From Tolumonas osonensis (GTDB lineage Bacteria; Pseudomonadota; Gammaproteobacteria; Enterobacterales; Aeromonadaceae): a stretch of DNA of 64,000 nucleotides. The DNA lies in contig NZ_JACHGR010000010.1 of the NCBI RefSeq assembly GCF_014202415.1, positions 1 through 64,000 of the forward strand, read 5' to 3'. This document shows positions 19,001 to 26,871 of this stretch, piece by piece (the stretch's first letter is position 1; each line of letters opens with the position of its first letter). The position numbers and the translations under genes are program-made. The notes beneath the pieces are model-generated. The model did not search any database. It saw only the letters and a program-made list of their open reading frames with translations, and was not told the DNA's origin.

Positions 19001-19604
19001 CTTAGGCGATTTCAATGAGTTCTTCAAAAAGGGAGGAGTACTGGATCAGTTTGTCGCCGGGCCACTGAAGCCCTTCTTTATGGTCAGAAGCGGAGAATTA
19101 TTATCCCGTTCCATCGACGGGCAGAGTATTCGTCTCAGCCGGGTCACACTGCAGCAATTTCAACGCGCCACACAAATCCAGAAAGCATTCTTTACCGGTG
19201 CCAACGGACAGGCGGGTGTGAATTTTAAAATTCAGCCGCTGGAACTGGATCCAGGGTCACTCAAATCGGTATTTGCCTATTCCGGCCAATCGCTGGTGTA
19301 TCAGCATGGCCCGATCGTGCCGATGGATCTGAGCTGGCCGATGACTCAGGGTAACAGCGAAGCCAGTATCGTCATGCAGGATCTGAATGGTCGGGAATCA
19401 TTACTGACCAAGCAAAGTGGTCCATGGTCTTTATTCCGTTTACTGGATCGGTGCCGTGTGCAGACTGTTGGGGGGGAAGATCAGCTGAAAATGACGATTG
19501 ATAATAAGGGTTCTCAGGCGCAATACCTGTTCTCCGGCAGTCATAGTCCGAATCCGCTGCGGCGTAGCTTGTTAACCGGATTTGAACTACCGGCACATCT
19601 GTGA
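16083..19604 (+). CDS. tssM: T6SS inner-membrane protein TssM (IcmF/VasK)
   Basis: The core of the T6SS trans-envelope complex, spanning the inner membrane and reaching TssJ through its periplasmic domain. At 1173 residues it is full length. Two transmembrane helices lie near residues 18-43 and 52-69, followed by a cytoplasmic NTPase-like domain with Walker A GDQNSGKT at about 137-144 and a VIDASGRY-like segment. A third helix near 447-468 leads to a large periplasmic region with the IcmF-related and C-terminal IcmF domains. Walker A is intact, suggesting nucleotide binding is retained, which is not true of every TssM. Confidence 0.96.
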   Translation: MRNFFRRCGHTLKQTWCWTLLLTLAFCALVFFVGPLIAIAGRIILGPLDTRIMVVILLLACWLVALLLAQPLQKRRRRKMLNAEQLKTELENDEQIDDELHILKERLAKAIHVIRHSSFYGKRRASRYELPWYLLMGDQNSGKTALLENSGVDFPLNKTDERMTKDIGHTRYCDWYFANQAVMIDASGRYMLQEEHSVAAKVWPQFLQMLYQKRRRRPLNGIVFTLDVGQLLNQNEGTLEQYARTVRGRVQQIQSQLCSDIPVYLVLSKGDYLEGFNAFFEQLTKEEREQIVGITFKDNTDGTRADVLHTEFEELIRRINDMVLSRIHNERDIKRRGDIIRFPLQFAAIIEPLALFVEIAFGRNRYHLPTRLRGIYLTSAPHIDVHNSLNEKTINIGRSLGLQRELLPFAAQNRGFFIRRVLEDIVFNEGDLATIDTRYDRGMRWTNRFACLSALIVVLGLGSAWMRVFYDNSTRQQTLRDLYVKVGNEQQKIPLVADAPAVLPVLHTLRQATDVYPQSNQADWIYKLSLHQGTRINPVVGAAYEQQLRKLMLPQVKQLLEEQLRADTDDRDYLMKTLRAYLMLHDKSRLDKSYLRHWISLSWADLYSGQATLQNSLQDHFDKLLSIGFEPVELDYRLVEDTQNLLKQESPARLVYRMIKEDPLAITLPAVHFDDVQGLQYHSFIGGEYNIPGLYTQRGYQDVFLRKGLSLIKDIMRDNWVLGTSDDMSEREFQKVYADVENLYFQDYISYWNEAIGQLQLVAMSDIQDASNTLSNLNNNQPIQRMLALIRDNTLFQLPESVTDDAEDAVLKKTGKNKLAKALVAKAGSALEEAQSKGPKQALALKFAPFHQLVQENGAPSPALADALTALNAIQAMFSGLAHAPDMDAAAYQMASNRMSGRPDELTQIRIAAERLPEPVRSWFTEIGDLTWRLTLDKAADYVQMQYRTDVLATYENTIKGRYPFVDAEKDVTLGDFNEFFKKGGVLDQFVAGPLKPFFMVRSGELLSRSIDGQSIRLSRVTLQQFQRATQIQKAFFTGANGQAGVNFKIQPLELDPGSLKSVFAYSGQSLVYQHGPIVPMDLSWPMTQGNSEASIVMQDLNGRESLLTKQSGPWSLFRLLDRCRVQTVGGEDQLKMTIDNKGSQAQYLFSGSHSPNPLRRSLLTGFELPAHL

Positions 19605-19611
19605 GCAGACC

Positions 19612-20346
19612 ATGCTGAGATGTAGCACAGGAAAACGCTGGTCGTCCGCTGCGGCGACCAGTGCCGGGAATGTCCGCCGTGCCAATGAGGATACTTATCT
19701 TATTGATGCCCGGAATGGGGTCTGGGTTGTGGCTGACGGAATGGGCGGACATCAATTTGGATGTGTTGCCAGTCGGATGGTTGCCGAATCATTACTTAGT
19801 ATTCCTTATGAGTCTGATTTGGATAGGCGGCTGGAATATGCCGCCAATGCGCTGCAGTGGGTTAATTTTCACCTCAGTTGCGAACGTACCCTGACCGAAC
19901 CGGAACAAATCATTGGCTCGACCGTCATGGCGTTGATTGCACATCCTGACCGCGCTGCCTGCCTGTGGGCTGGTGATAGCCGCTGTTATTTATTACGGCG
20001 TGGCGTCTTGTATCAAATCAGCGAAGATCACAGCCTGGTACAGCAGTGGGTCAATGCCAGGCGGCTCACACCTGAAGCGGCGATGCTGCACCCTAAAAGT
20101 AATATTGTGACCCGGGCGATAGGTGTCTGCCGGGAACTGGTGCTGGAAAGTGCCGAACTGGAAATGTATCCGGGGGATATGTTGCTGCTCTGCACAGACG
20201 GACTTTACCGGGAATTATCATCAGACATTATCATTCGTAGCTTGAGTGAGTCTGAACCGGAAAAGGCCGTTCGGCGGTTGATGCAGCATGCGCTGGCCGG
20301 AGAGGCAAAAGATAATATTACTGCTGTTGTTGTCCGGAATAATTAA
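19612..20346 (+). CDS. pppA: T6SS PP2C-family protein phosphatase PppA
   Basis: A PPM/PP2C Ser/Thr phosphatase expected to reverse the phosphorylation of the FHA protein and so damp T6SS assembly. The metal-ligand and catalytic motifs are all visible: RRANEDTYL (about residue 25), VVADGMGGH, the WAGDSRCYLL motif, LLCTDGLYREL, and the terminal KDNITAVVV. Length is 244 residues from the ATG at 19612, 7 bp after the tssM stop. An in-frame TTG at 19582 inside tssM would add 10 residues. The neighbouring kinase gene forms an antagonistic pair with it. Confidence 0.92.
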   Translation: MLRCSTGKRWSSAAATSAGNVRRANEDTYLIDARNGVWVVADGMGGHQFGCVASRMVAESLLSIPYESDLDRRLEYAANALQWVNFHLSCERTLTEPEQIIGSTVMALIAHPDRAACLWAGDSRCYLLRRGVLYQISEDHSLVQQWVNARRLTPEAAMLHPKSNIVTRAIGVCRELVLESAELEMYPGDMLLLCTDGLYRELSSDIIIRSLSESEPEKAVRRLMQHALAGEAKDNITAVVVRNN

Positions 20347-20388
20347 ACGAGCCAGAACAAAAAACAATCAGCCAAACAGAGGCGCGGG

Positions 20389-21288
20389 ATGAATATAGCT
20401 CTGTTCAAAGATACGACATCACAGGCATCTTCAAAGCAATTGCCGGTGAATCATACGATGCTGTGTGGACGATACACCCAGGAACATATTCTGGGTGTGG
20501 GTGGAATGGGCGTTGTTTACCGTGGTGTTGATACCATGCTGCAGGCATTTGGTGCGGCGGGTAACTACATTGCGATCAAGATGGCCTGTGCAGAACACGA
20601 AAATTATCCCGGTGCGGATAATCTGCTGTTTACCGAATATGAAATAGGTTCTCGTCTGAAGCACTCTAATCTGGTGGCGATCCGCCATTTTGATGTCTGC
20701 CGTCAGCAACAGAAAGCCTTTCTGATCATGGACTGGATTGAAGGACTGTCGCTGGAAGAGCTGCTTTACCGGCAACCGCTCCCGCCGGATATTACACTGC
20801 ATCTGTCCCGGCAACTGGTCGATGCGGTTTCTTTCTGTCATCAGCAGGGCGTTGTGCACGGCGATATCAAACCCGCCAACATCATTATCTCCCCCAATAA
20901 TCATTTAACGCTATTTGATTTTGGTATCAGCCGCTCGCTGTATCAGCCAACCTCCGCACACCGGAGTGCGATCCGGGCCTGCAGTTGCCGCTATGCCGCA
21001 CCGGAGCTATTTGAAGAGCATATTCCGACTATTGCCACCGATGTTTTTGCGGTGTGCTGCGTCATCTACCGGTTATTCAGTGGCGAACACCCGTTTCAGG
21101 ATACAACGGATGAAGCGGCAGCAAGAGGCGATGTCATTAAACCGCTATTTCACCGCCGTCACCTGCTGGATAAGGCTTTGCTGCAAGGGCTGAACTGGTC
21201 GCATAAAGCGCGTAGCTGCAATCTTGAACCACTGACACGGGTATTGTGGCAACTGACTTCTGATGATTTCAAAACCAGCTGGTTCTAA
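20389..21288 (+). CDS. Soluble Hanks-type Ser/Thr kinase (PpkA-like)
   Basis: A protein kinase that by position should phosphorylate the FHA protein of this cluster. The kinase fold covers nearly the whole 299 residues: Gly-rich loop GVGGMGVVYRG near 37-47, catalytic Lys in AIKMA, catalytic loop HGDIKPAN (HGD in place of the usual HRD), DFG motif in LFDFGIS, and the PELF (APE-like) motif. Unlike Pseudomonas PpkA it has no transmembrane helix and no periplasmic or vWF domain, so it cannot itself sense the envelope. The gap from pppA is 42 bp with GAGGCGCGGG before the ATG. Confidence 0.88.
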   Translation: MNIALFKDTTSQASSKQLPVNHTMLCGRYTQEHILGVGGMGVVYRGVDTMLQAFGAAGNYIAIKMACAEHENYPGADNLLFTEYEIGSRLKHSNLVAIRHFDVCRQQQKAFLIMDWIEGLSLEELLYRQPLPPDITLHLSRQLVDAVSFCHQQGVVHGDIKPANIIISPNNHLTLFDFGISRSLYQPTSAHRSAIRACSCRYAAPELFEEHIPTIATDVFAVCCVIYRLFSGEHPFQDTTDEAAARGDVIKPLFHRRHLLDKALLQGLNWSHKARSCNLEPLTRVLWQLTSDDFKTSWF

Positions 21289-21307
21289 TAAACAAGGAAA
21301 ATACGCG

Positions 21308-23416
21308 ATGTCGTTCAGCGATAATCTGGGTGGTTTGTTATCCGGTCTGGGTTCATCGGGCAGTGGCTTGTTCAGTGCTGATGAGGCCCGCTTCCTGCTC
21401 ACAGTAAAAAATTGTCGTGAAGAAGTGCAGGTATTGCGCTTCAGTGCAGAAGAAGCGTTGAGTACCCCCTGGAGCGTGAATATTACGTTGGTTTCTGAGG
21501 CTTCAGATCTTAATCCGGAAGCGATGATTGGTTCGGAAGCTTCGCTGACACTGCTTGGCTCCAACGCACCGGGCTATTTTCATGGTCAGGTCTGGCAGTT
21601 TCGCCGGCAGACACAGGGAAAACGCCTGACGCAGTACCAGCTCATGATGCGTCCGGCGCTGGCCTGGCTGGAGCTGGGACGAAATCAGCGAATTTTCCAG
21701 CATAAAAGTGTGCCAGACATTATCCGGCTGCTTTTTCAGGAACAGCATATTGCCAGTGATCAGGTGCAGTGGAAATTAACGGCGGTTTATCCTCTACACG
21801 AATACTGTGTGCAGTATGGTGAAAGCGACTTGCAATTCATTCACCGTTTGCTGGGCGAAGAGGGTATTCATTATCATTTTTTGCATTCAGAAAAGGGCAG
21901 TCAGCTTATCCTCTCTGACCACCCGGCAGGGTGGAGCACCGGTCTGAATGCGGTGCAATACAAACCGGGAACCGGACAGGCGGCAGATGCAGATACGTTG
22001 CAGTCATTCCTGGTCAGGCACTCAGTATCTGTCAATGCAACTTGCCATCGTCATTTTGATTTTCATCAACCACTGCATCTGACGGATGTCCGGCAGCAGA
22101 TGCCTGCAGTGGCTGGCGCACAGACACAAAACAGTGCCGGAAGTGCAGGCCGGGAGCACCTGAATTATTACTTGTATCAGTGTGATACAGCCGATACCAC
22201 GCAGGCATCTTCACGCGTTAAGCGCCATCTGGAAGCGCTGCAACGAGAAAAGGTGACAGCGCAGGGACGTGGCAATCTGTCTCAATTACATTGTGGCTGG
22301 CTATTACCCGTGACCGGACACAATCGGGCTGAATTCAACAGCAACTGGCTGCTGACATCACTGACAGTCAGTGGTGAACAGCCGCAGGTATTGGAAGAGT
22401 TTAGTGGCGGTCAATCCAGCCTGAACTGCCAGTTCAGCGCGATCCCTTGGGATACACCATGGCGCCCTGATGTTGCTTCGGCTAAACCCAGATTGAGCGG
22501 TATACAGACCGCCACAGTGACGGGGCCAGCGGGTGAGGAAATTTATACGGATGAATTCGGGCGAGTAAAAGTTCAGTTTCACTGGGATCGGGAAGGTAAA
22601 GAGGATGAGAAAACATCCTGCTGGATCAGAGTGATGCATGACTGGGCTGGCAACGGCTACGGTGTAGTGCGTTTACCGCGGATCGGACAAGAAGTTCAGA
22701 TCAGTTTTGAAGAGGGCGATCCGGATAAACCGCTGATCACCGGTTGTTTGCACAATGCGCGGCAGAAAACGCCCTGGGAACAGCCTGTCCATATGACCCG
22801 CAGCGGATTACGTACCGGCAGTAGTCCCGGAGGACAAGGTGCTAATGAGCTGCGGTTTGAGGATAAAAAAGGAAAAGAAGAGCTGCGCTGGCTGGCAGAA
22901 AAAGACTGGGACGTACAGATAAAAGCCAGCAGTCATACGCAGATCAATGGTACTCATGACCGCACTATCGGTGGCAACGATTACCGGGAAATTCAGGGAG
23001 AACAGCACGTTCGCCTGGAAGCCAATGCGCAAAAAGAAATCACGCTTGATCAGCATGGCACCATCCACGGTAGTGCAGAACAACATCTGGAACAAAAATG
23101 CCTGATTCAGGCCGGTCAGTCGGTTGCATGGCAAAGTCAGAACCAAATGATTTTCCATGCCGGCACGGAAATGACGATCAACGCTGGTGGCAGTTTTATC
23201 AAGCTTGATCCCAGCGGTATTACGTTATCCGGCCCGGTGGTGACAATGAATCAGGGCGGCAGTGCTCTGTCAGTGGGTGCAGAAGCGGCAGAATTACCGG
23301 CCAAACCAACCGGAGCACATTATGCGGGCACCGGGAAAGTGCCGGTAGTTAAAATACCGGAGAAAATAATCAAAATTGAACCTAAGAAAACTTATCCATT
23401 TGTGTATTCGGATTAG
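21308..23416 (+). CDS. vgrG: T6SS spike protein VgrG (TssI)
   Basis: The trimeric spike at the tip of the Hcp tube. From the ATG at 21308 (preceded by AAGGAAAA) it has 702 residues. Order: gp27-like N-terminal region with the FLLTVKNCREEVQVLRF strand and the YCVQYGESDLQFIHRLLGEEGI signature (about 165-190), a gp5-type OB region with TDEFGRVKVQFHWDREG and SCWIRVMHDWAGNGYG (about 415-455), the EGDPDKPLITGCLHN segment, then the needle (DUF2345-like) with KLDPSGITL. A proline/lysine-rich tail of about 40 residues follows and carries no recognisable enzyme domain. No chaperone, PAAR or toxin gene follows, only a decayed small gene. Confidence 0.95.
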   Translation: MSFSDNLGGLLSGLGSSGSGLFSADEARFLLTVKNCREEVQVLRFSAEEALSTPWSVNITLVSEASDLNPEAMIGSEASLTLLGSNAPGYFHGQVWQFRRQTQGKRLTQYQLMMRPALAWLELGRNQRIFQHKSVPDIIRLLFQEQHIASDQVQWKLTAVYPLHEYCVQYGESDLQFIHRLLGEEGIHYHFLHSEKGSQLILSDHPAGWSTGLNAVQYKPGTGQAADADTLQSFLVRHSVSVNATCHRHFDFHQPLHLTDVRQQMPAVAGAQTQNSAGSAGREHLNYYLYQCDTADTTQASSRVKRHLEALQREKVTAQGRGNLSQLHCGWLLPVTGHNRAEFNSNWLLTSLTVSGEQPQVLEEFSGGQSSLNCQFSAIPWDTPWRPDVASAKPRLSGIQTATVTGPAGEEIYTDEFGRVKVQFHWDREGKEDEKTSCWIRVMHDWAGNGYGVVRLPRIGQEVQISFEEGDPDKPLITGCLHNARQKTPWEQPVHMTRSGLRTGSSPGGQGANELRFEDKKGKEELRWLAEKDWDVQIKASSHTQINGTHDRTIGGNDYREIQGEQHVRLEANAQKEITLDQHGTIHGSAEQHLEQKCLIQAGQSVAWQSQNQMIFHAGTEMTINAGGSFIKLDPSGITLSGPVVTMNQGGSALSVGAEAAELPAKPTGAHYAGTGKVPVVKIPEKIIKIEPKKTYPFVYSD

Positions 23417-23420
23417 AGGA

Positions 23421-23764
23421 ATGAAAAAAATATATATTTTTGTTAATTTTTTTTGTTCTGCATGTTCATGCAAAAACATTAGAAGATCAACCCCCTGATT
23501 TTTTAGAAAGAAACATGATGCCTTGCAAACAAGAAGATTCAATTGCTGAATTTTGTGTTAAAGATATATTTCATGGGTTGCCAGTGATAAAGAAAGTAAT
23601 CCCAGATCCATTGCCTGTTGTTGCATTCTATATTGACCTACCTTTGTATAATGTTGAAGGAACGGCTTGGTTTCAATGCTAAGGAAGACTATTAAGATAC
23701 AGAGCTAACACTAAAAAAATATAGTAAGAATAAAACAACATTAATGTGTGTGCCAGATGAGTGA
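23421..23764 (+). pseudogene. Decayed small exported protein behind vgrG (immunity-like relic)
   Basis: An ATG at 23421, 4 bp after the vgrG stop, begins MKKIYIF, but that frame closes quickly. Removing one T from the TTTTT run at 23437-23441 joins it to a frame giving a fine signal peptide (LLIFFVLHVHA, then KTLEDQ) and a Cys-containing body that ends at 23682. A second shift at 23671-23674 continues as FNAKEDY, an in-frame TAA, then DTELTLKKYSKNKTTLMC to a TGA at 23762. The simplest reading is a degraded exported protein of about 110 residues, such as an immunity protein for a lost VgrG-linked effector. Function is inferred from position only; no family is recognised. Confidence 0.6.
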
Positions 23765-24168
23765 TAATTAATGAAATCATGAATACATATAATCCAGGTT
23801 CTTCTTTTAAATTTTCAAGTCCACGAGATAAGAATAGATAGTATCCTGTTCATAAGAAATATCTATAGTGGTGTCGGGCTTGCTAACGATTGAATTTTAA
23901 ATGACATAAAAATAAATGCTAATTGACAATCATTTTTTACATATACAATTTTATTGTCACCATGGTCAATGAAACGCTTTATCTTTTATGAGATAAAACA
24001 TCGAGCTGATTACAAGGTCGTTTTCGCTCAAAGCGCTCTTTTTCACGGAGGGCTATAGCTCAGATAAGCGTGACGAATGAACCACAGCACGTTATGCTCT
24101 GTAGCTATTATCATGTATCCATATGACATGATTGCGGATTTATCGCTTGTTGCAATCATTGTCCCGTC
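23765..24168. other. AT-rich gap before gshA
   Basis: About 400 bp without a supportable gene. It marks the edge of the T6SS region. Around 24025-24040 a short CGCT/AGCG hairpin is followed by CTCTTTTT and could end transcription. GGGCTATAGCTCAG at 24050-24063 matches the 5' end typical of alanine tRNA genes, but no anticodon stem, T-arm or CCA end follows. The remainder should carry the gshA promoter, which I could not place with confidence. Confidence 0.45.
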
Positions 24169-25791
24169 ATGAGGTCTTCTATGTCGTCACCGTCTTTTTT
24201 GTCTGAAATCATCGAACAGTTGAGTGCACCGGAACGGGTGTTTGCTGTGCGGGGGATCCGGCGTGGCATTGAACGTGAATCGTTGCGTATCACGCCGGAA
24301 GGGCGGCTGTCATCGCTGGATCATCCGCGTCAGCTTGGTTCGGCACTGACACATGCCAACATCACGACCGATTATTCCGAGAGTCTGATGGAGTTTATTA
24401 CGCCGGTTTCAGACTCACTGGATGTACTGCTGGCGCAGTTGGGTGATATTCATCTCTTTACCATGCAGCATATTGGTGATGAGCGGTTATGGCCGTTATC
24501 CATGCCGTGTTTTATTGGCGGGGAAGAGTCTATCCGGCTGGCACAATACGGACGTTCCAATATTGGGCGGATGAAAACGCTCTATCGTCAGGGATTGCAT
24601 CACCGTTATGGCAGCATGATGCAGGTGATTGCCGGGGTGCATTTCAACTTTTCGATGCCGGACAGTTTCTGGAGTGAATGGCAGCAGTTACAGAACCCAG
24701 AGTGTTGTCAGTGCAAGTTGATCTCTGATAGTTATATGGGGCTGATTCGTAACGTTTACCGTTTTGGCTGGTTGATCCCTTATCTGTTTGGTGCCTCTCC
24801 GGCATTGTGCAGTTCATTCCTGCAGGGGCGTGATACCGGCTTGCCGTTTGAACGGGTTGGCAAAGGCACGCTCTATTTGCCGTATGCGACATCACTCCGG
24901 CTCTCTGATCTGGGTTATACCAATAAGTCACAGGCGGGTCTTAATATCAGTCACAGCAGTTTGCCTGATTATCTGACATCGGTCCGTCGTGCACTGGATA
25001 CCAAAGATGACACTTTCACCGCGATGGGCATCAAGGTTGGTGATGAATATCGTCAGTTGAATGACCATGTTTTACAGCTTGAAAACGAGCTGTATGCGCC
25101 GATTCGTCCGAAACGGACACCGCGTTCGGGAGAGCGGGCTCTGGTGGCCCTGGAGCGACGCGGGATCGATTACATTGAGCTGCGTACGCTGGATATTAAT
25201 CCTTTCACTCCATGCGGTGTTGAGTTGCAGCAACTACGTTTTCTGGATCTGTTCCTGGTCTGGTGCCTGCTGCGACCTTCGCCAGTATTGGATGCGGCGG
25301 AAATTGAGCGTAACCACTACAACATGAATCAGGTTGCGCTGGAGGGACGTCGTCCGGGATTACAGCTCCGGACTGCTCAGGGCGAGATACCGCTGCGGGT
25401 CTGGAGTGAGCAGTTGTTTGATGAATTACAGCTTGTCGCCCAGTTACTGGATCGTGCATATGGCCGGGTGCATTATCAGCTGGCGCTGCAGGCTCAGCAT
25501 GACAAGCTAGCCGATCCGGAAAAGACCTTGTCGGCTCAGGTGCTGGCGCATTTACTGGCGCATGATCTGGATAATGACGAATTCGGACGGCAACAGGCCG
25601 AACTGTTCCGCCAGCAATTGCTGCATGCGCCGCTGCAATACTGGGAGGCGAATTATTTTGCTGACGAGGCGCAGGCTTCTTTGTTGAAACAGGCTGAACT
25701 GGAAGCGGATGATCATCAGTCATTTGATGATTTTTTGCGGCATTATCTGCAACTGCCGACGGCAGGCTATGTTCCCTGCGGTACGGAGTAA
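24169..25791 (+). CDS. gshA: Glutamate-cysteine ligase GshA
   Basis: Catalyses ATP-dependent formation of gamma-glutamylcysteine, the first and rate-limiting step of glutathione synthesis, in the cytosol. It is 540 residues, close to the 518 of E. coli. Family segments include RRGIERESLRITPEG near residue 25, ALTHANITTDYSESLMEFITP, GDERLWPLSMPCF, RYGSMMQVIAGVHFNFSMP and the later IDYIELRTLDINPF. The ATG at 24169 is used; an ATG at 24181 would shorten it by four residues. It is monocistronic, with a stem-loop (25816-25853) separating it from the convergent gene. Confidence 0.96.
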   Translation: MRSSMSSPSFLSEIIEQLSAPERVFAVRGIRRGIERESLRITPEGRLSSLDHPRQLGSALTHANITTDYSESLMEFITPVSDSLDVLLAQLGDIHLFTMQHIGDERLWPLSMPCFIGGEESIRLAQYGRSNIGRMKTLYRQGLHHRYGSMMQVIAGVHFNFSMPDSFWSEWQQLQNPECCQCKLISDSYMGLIRNVYRFGWLIPYLFGASPALCSSFLQGRDTGLPFERVGKGTLYLPYATSLRLSDLGYTNKSQAGLNISHSSLPDYLTSVRRALDTKDDTFTAMGIKVGDEYRQLNDHVLQLENELYAPIRPKRTPRSGERALVALERRGIDYIELRTLDINPFTPCGVELQQLRFLDLFLVWCLLRPSPVLDAAEIERNHYNMNQVALEGRRPGLQLRTAQGEIPLRVWSEQLFDELQLVAQLLDRAYGRVHYQLALQAQHDKLADPEKTLSAQVLAHLLAHDLDNDEFGRQQAELFRQQLLHAPLQYWEANYFADEAQASLLKQAELEADDHQSFDDFLRHYLQLPTAGYVPCGTE

Positions 25792-25815
25792 TCCTTTCTT
25801 ACGTCAGACGTGTTG

Positions 25816-25853
25816 GTACAGGCTGCGCGGTTACTTTACCGTTCGGCCTGTAC
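25816..25853. terminator. Stem-loop between convergent gshA and GST genes
   Basis: Perfect 8-bp inverted repeat GTACAGGC (25816-25823) and GCCTGTAC (25846-25853) enclosing 22 nt that contain a smaller CGGT/ACCG hairpin. It lies in the 66 bp between the gshA stop and the convergent GST-family stop, so it could end both transcripts. T-runs are weak, so termination is inferred. Confidence 0.45.
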
Positions 25854-25857
25854 GGTG

Positions 25858-26535
25858 TTATCTCTGTAGATTCTGTTCAATTAATCCCTGTAGCTGTGAT
25901 TCGGTCAGGCTGGTTTCCCAGTCAAAATCGGCATATTTCTGCATGCCGCGTTGTACGTCATCCCGGGCCGCCATCATCTGCAGATAGCGGGCAATATGCG
26001 GGAACTGGCTGATATCCTGTTTCTGATGTTCATACAGGGTGATCCAGGGATAAATCGCCATATCCGCGATCGTATATTCCTCGCCGGCGATATAGGTCTT
26101 ATCCGCCAGCTGTTTATTTAACACGCCGTATAGGCGGGCTGTTTCCTCGGTATAACGTTTAATGCCGTACGGTACGATTTCCGCGGCATAATGATTGAAA
26201 TGGTGATTTTGTCCAGCCATGGGCCCCAGTCCGCCAATCTGCCAATGAAGCCATTGCAGGACAACATAACGGGCAGAACCGTTGGCTGGCAGGAACTTAC
26301 CATGTTTTTCTGCCAGATAGGTCAGGATCGTACCAGATTCGAAGATCCCGATACCGGTGTCATGATCGATCAACGCCGGGATCCGGTTGTTTGGCGAAAT
26401 GGCCAGAAAACTGGGCAGGAACTGATCGCCCTTACGGATATTGATCGGTATGACCTGATATGGCACATCCAGCGCTTCCAGCATCAGCGTGATTTTTTTC
26501 CCGTTTGGCGTTGGCGCATAGAACAATGTGTACAT
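25858..26535 (-). CDS. YfcG-like glutathione S-transferase family protein
   Basis: A 225-residue GST-fold protein closest in pattern to E. coli YfcG/YghU, which act as glutathione-dependent disulfide-bond oxidoreductases. The N-terminal thioredoxin-like domain (1-80) shows FYAPTPNGKKITLMLE, ISPNNRIPALIDHD with the cis-Pro, and FESGTILTYLAEK, the glutathione-binding Glu-Ser pair. The C-terminal helical domain includes QWLHWQIGGLGPMAGQ and YTIADMAIYPW. AAGGGG precedes the ATG. Its position next to gshA fits glutathione use, but the two genes converge and are not cotranscribed. The physiological substrate is unknown. Confidence 0.88.
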   Translation of the reverse strand: MYTLFYAPTPNGKKITLMLEALDVPYQVIPINIRKGDQFLPSFLAISPNNRIPALIDHDTGIGIFESGTILTYLAEKHGKFLPANGSARYVVLQWLHWQIGGLGPMAGQNHHFNHYAAEIVPYGIKRYTEETARLYGVLNKQLADKTYIAGEEYTIADMAIYPWITLYEHQKQDISQFPHIARYLQMMAARDDVQRGMQKYADFDWETSLTESQLQGLIEQNLQR

Positions 26536-26871
26536 ACTGTCCCCTTGCTGAGTTACAAATGAATTCGAATTGTTTTAATTTATCGCTATAATAACCGCGC
26601 GTAAACCTTGCTGGCTGAAATATCCAAATATTTGAACAACGCCACATTTTTTATAAATAAATCAGATGAAGCGTTAGGTCTGTCACAGACAAATAATAGT
26701 AAATGACTGCGTAAAATTCCTCTACCATACAAAATTAATCTTTGTCTGCTTACTTTAATTTCATAATCGGCAAATTATTTTCATTAAATAGTCTGCTCAT
26801 TAAAACCTTATATAGTTTGGTTGTCATAAATCAAAATGAAATAGCAACCACACTGCTTAGGAGCAACAAAG
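26536..26871. other. Divergent regulatory gap between GST and carboxylate symporter genes
   Basis: A 336-bp AT-rich intergenic stretch between divergent genes, so it must hold both promoters. No gene is seen. Notable elements are a perfect inverted repeat GTCTG-TCA-CAGAC at 26678-26690 and a longer imperfect one, GGTTGTCAT against ATGAAATAGCAACC, near 26819-26849 just before the symporter. TTATATAG near 26810 may serve as a -10 element. Such AT-rich sequence suits CitB/DcuR-type response-regulator binding, which I infer from the downstream two-component genes. Confidence 0.4.

Noticed and set aside
24050-24125. Complete tRNA-Ala gene
   Set aside because: Only the first 14 nt match; no anticodon arm, T-arm or 3' CCA can be folded.
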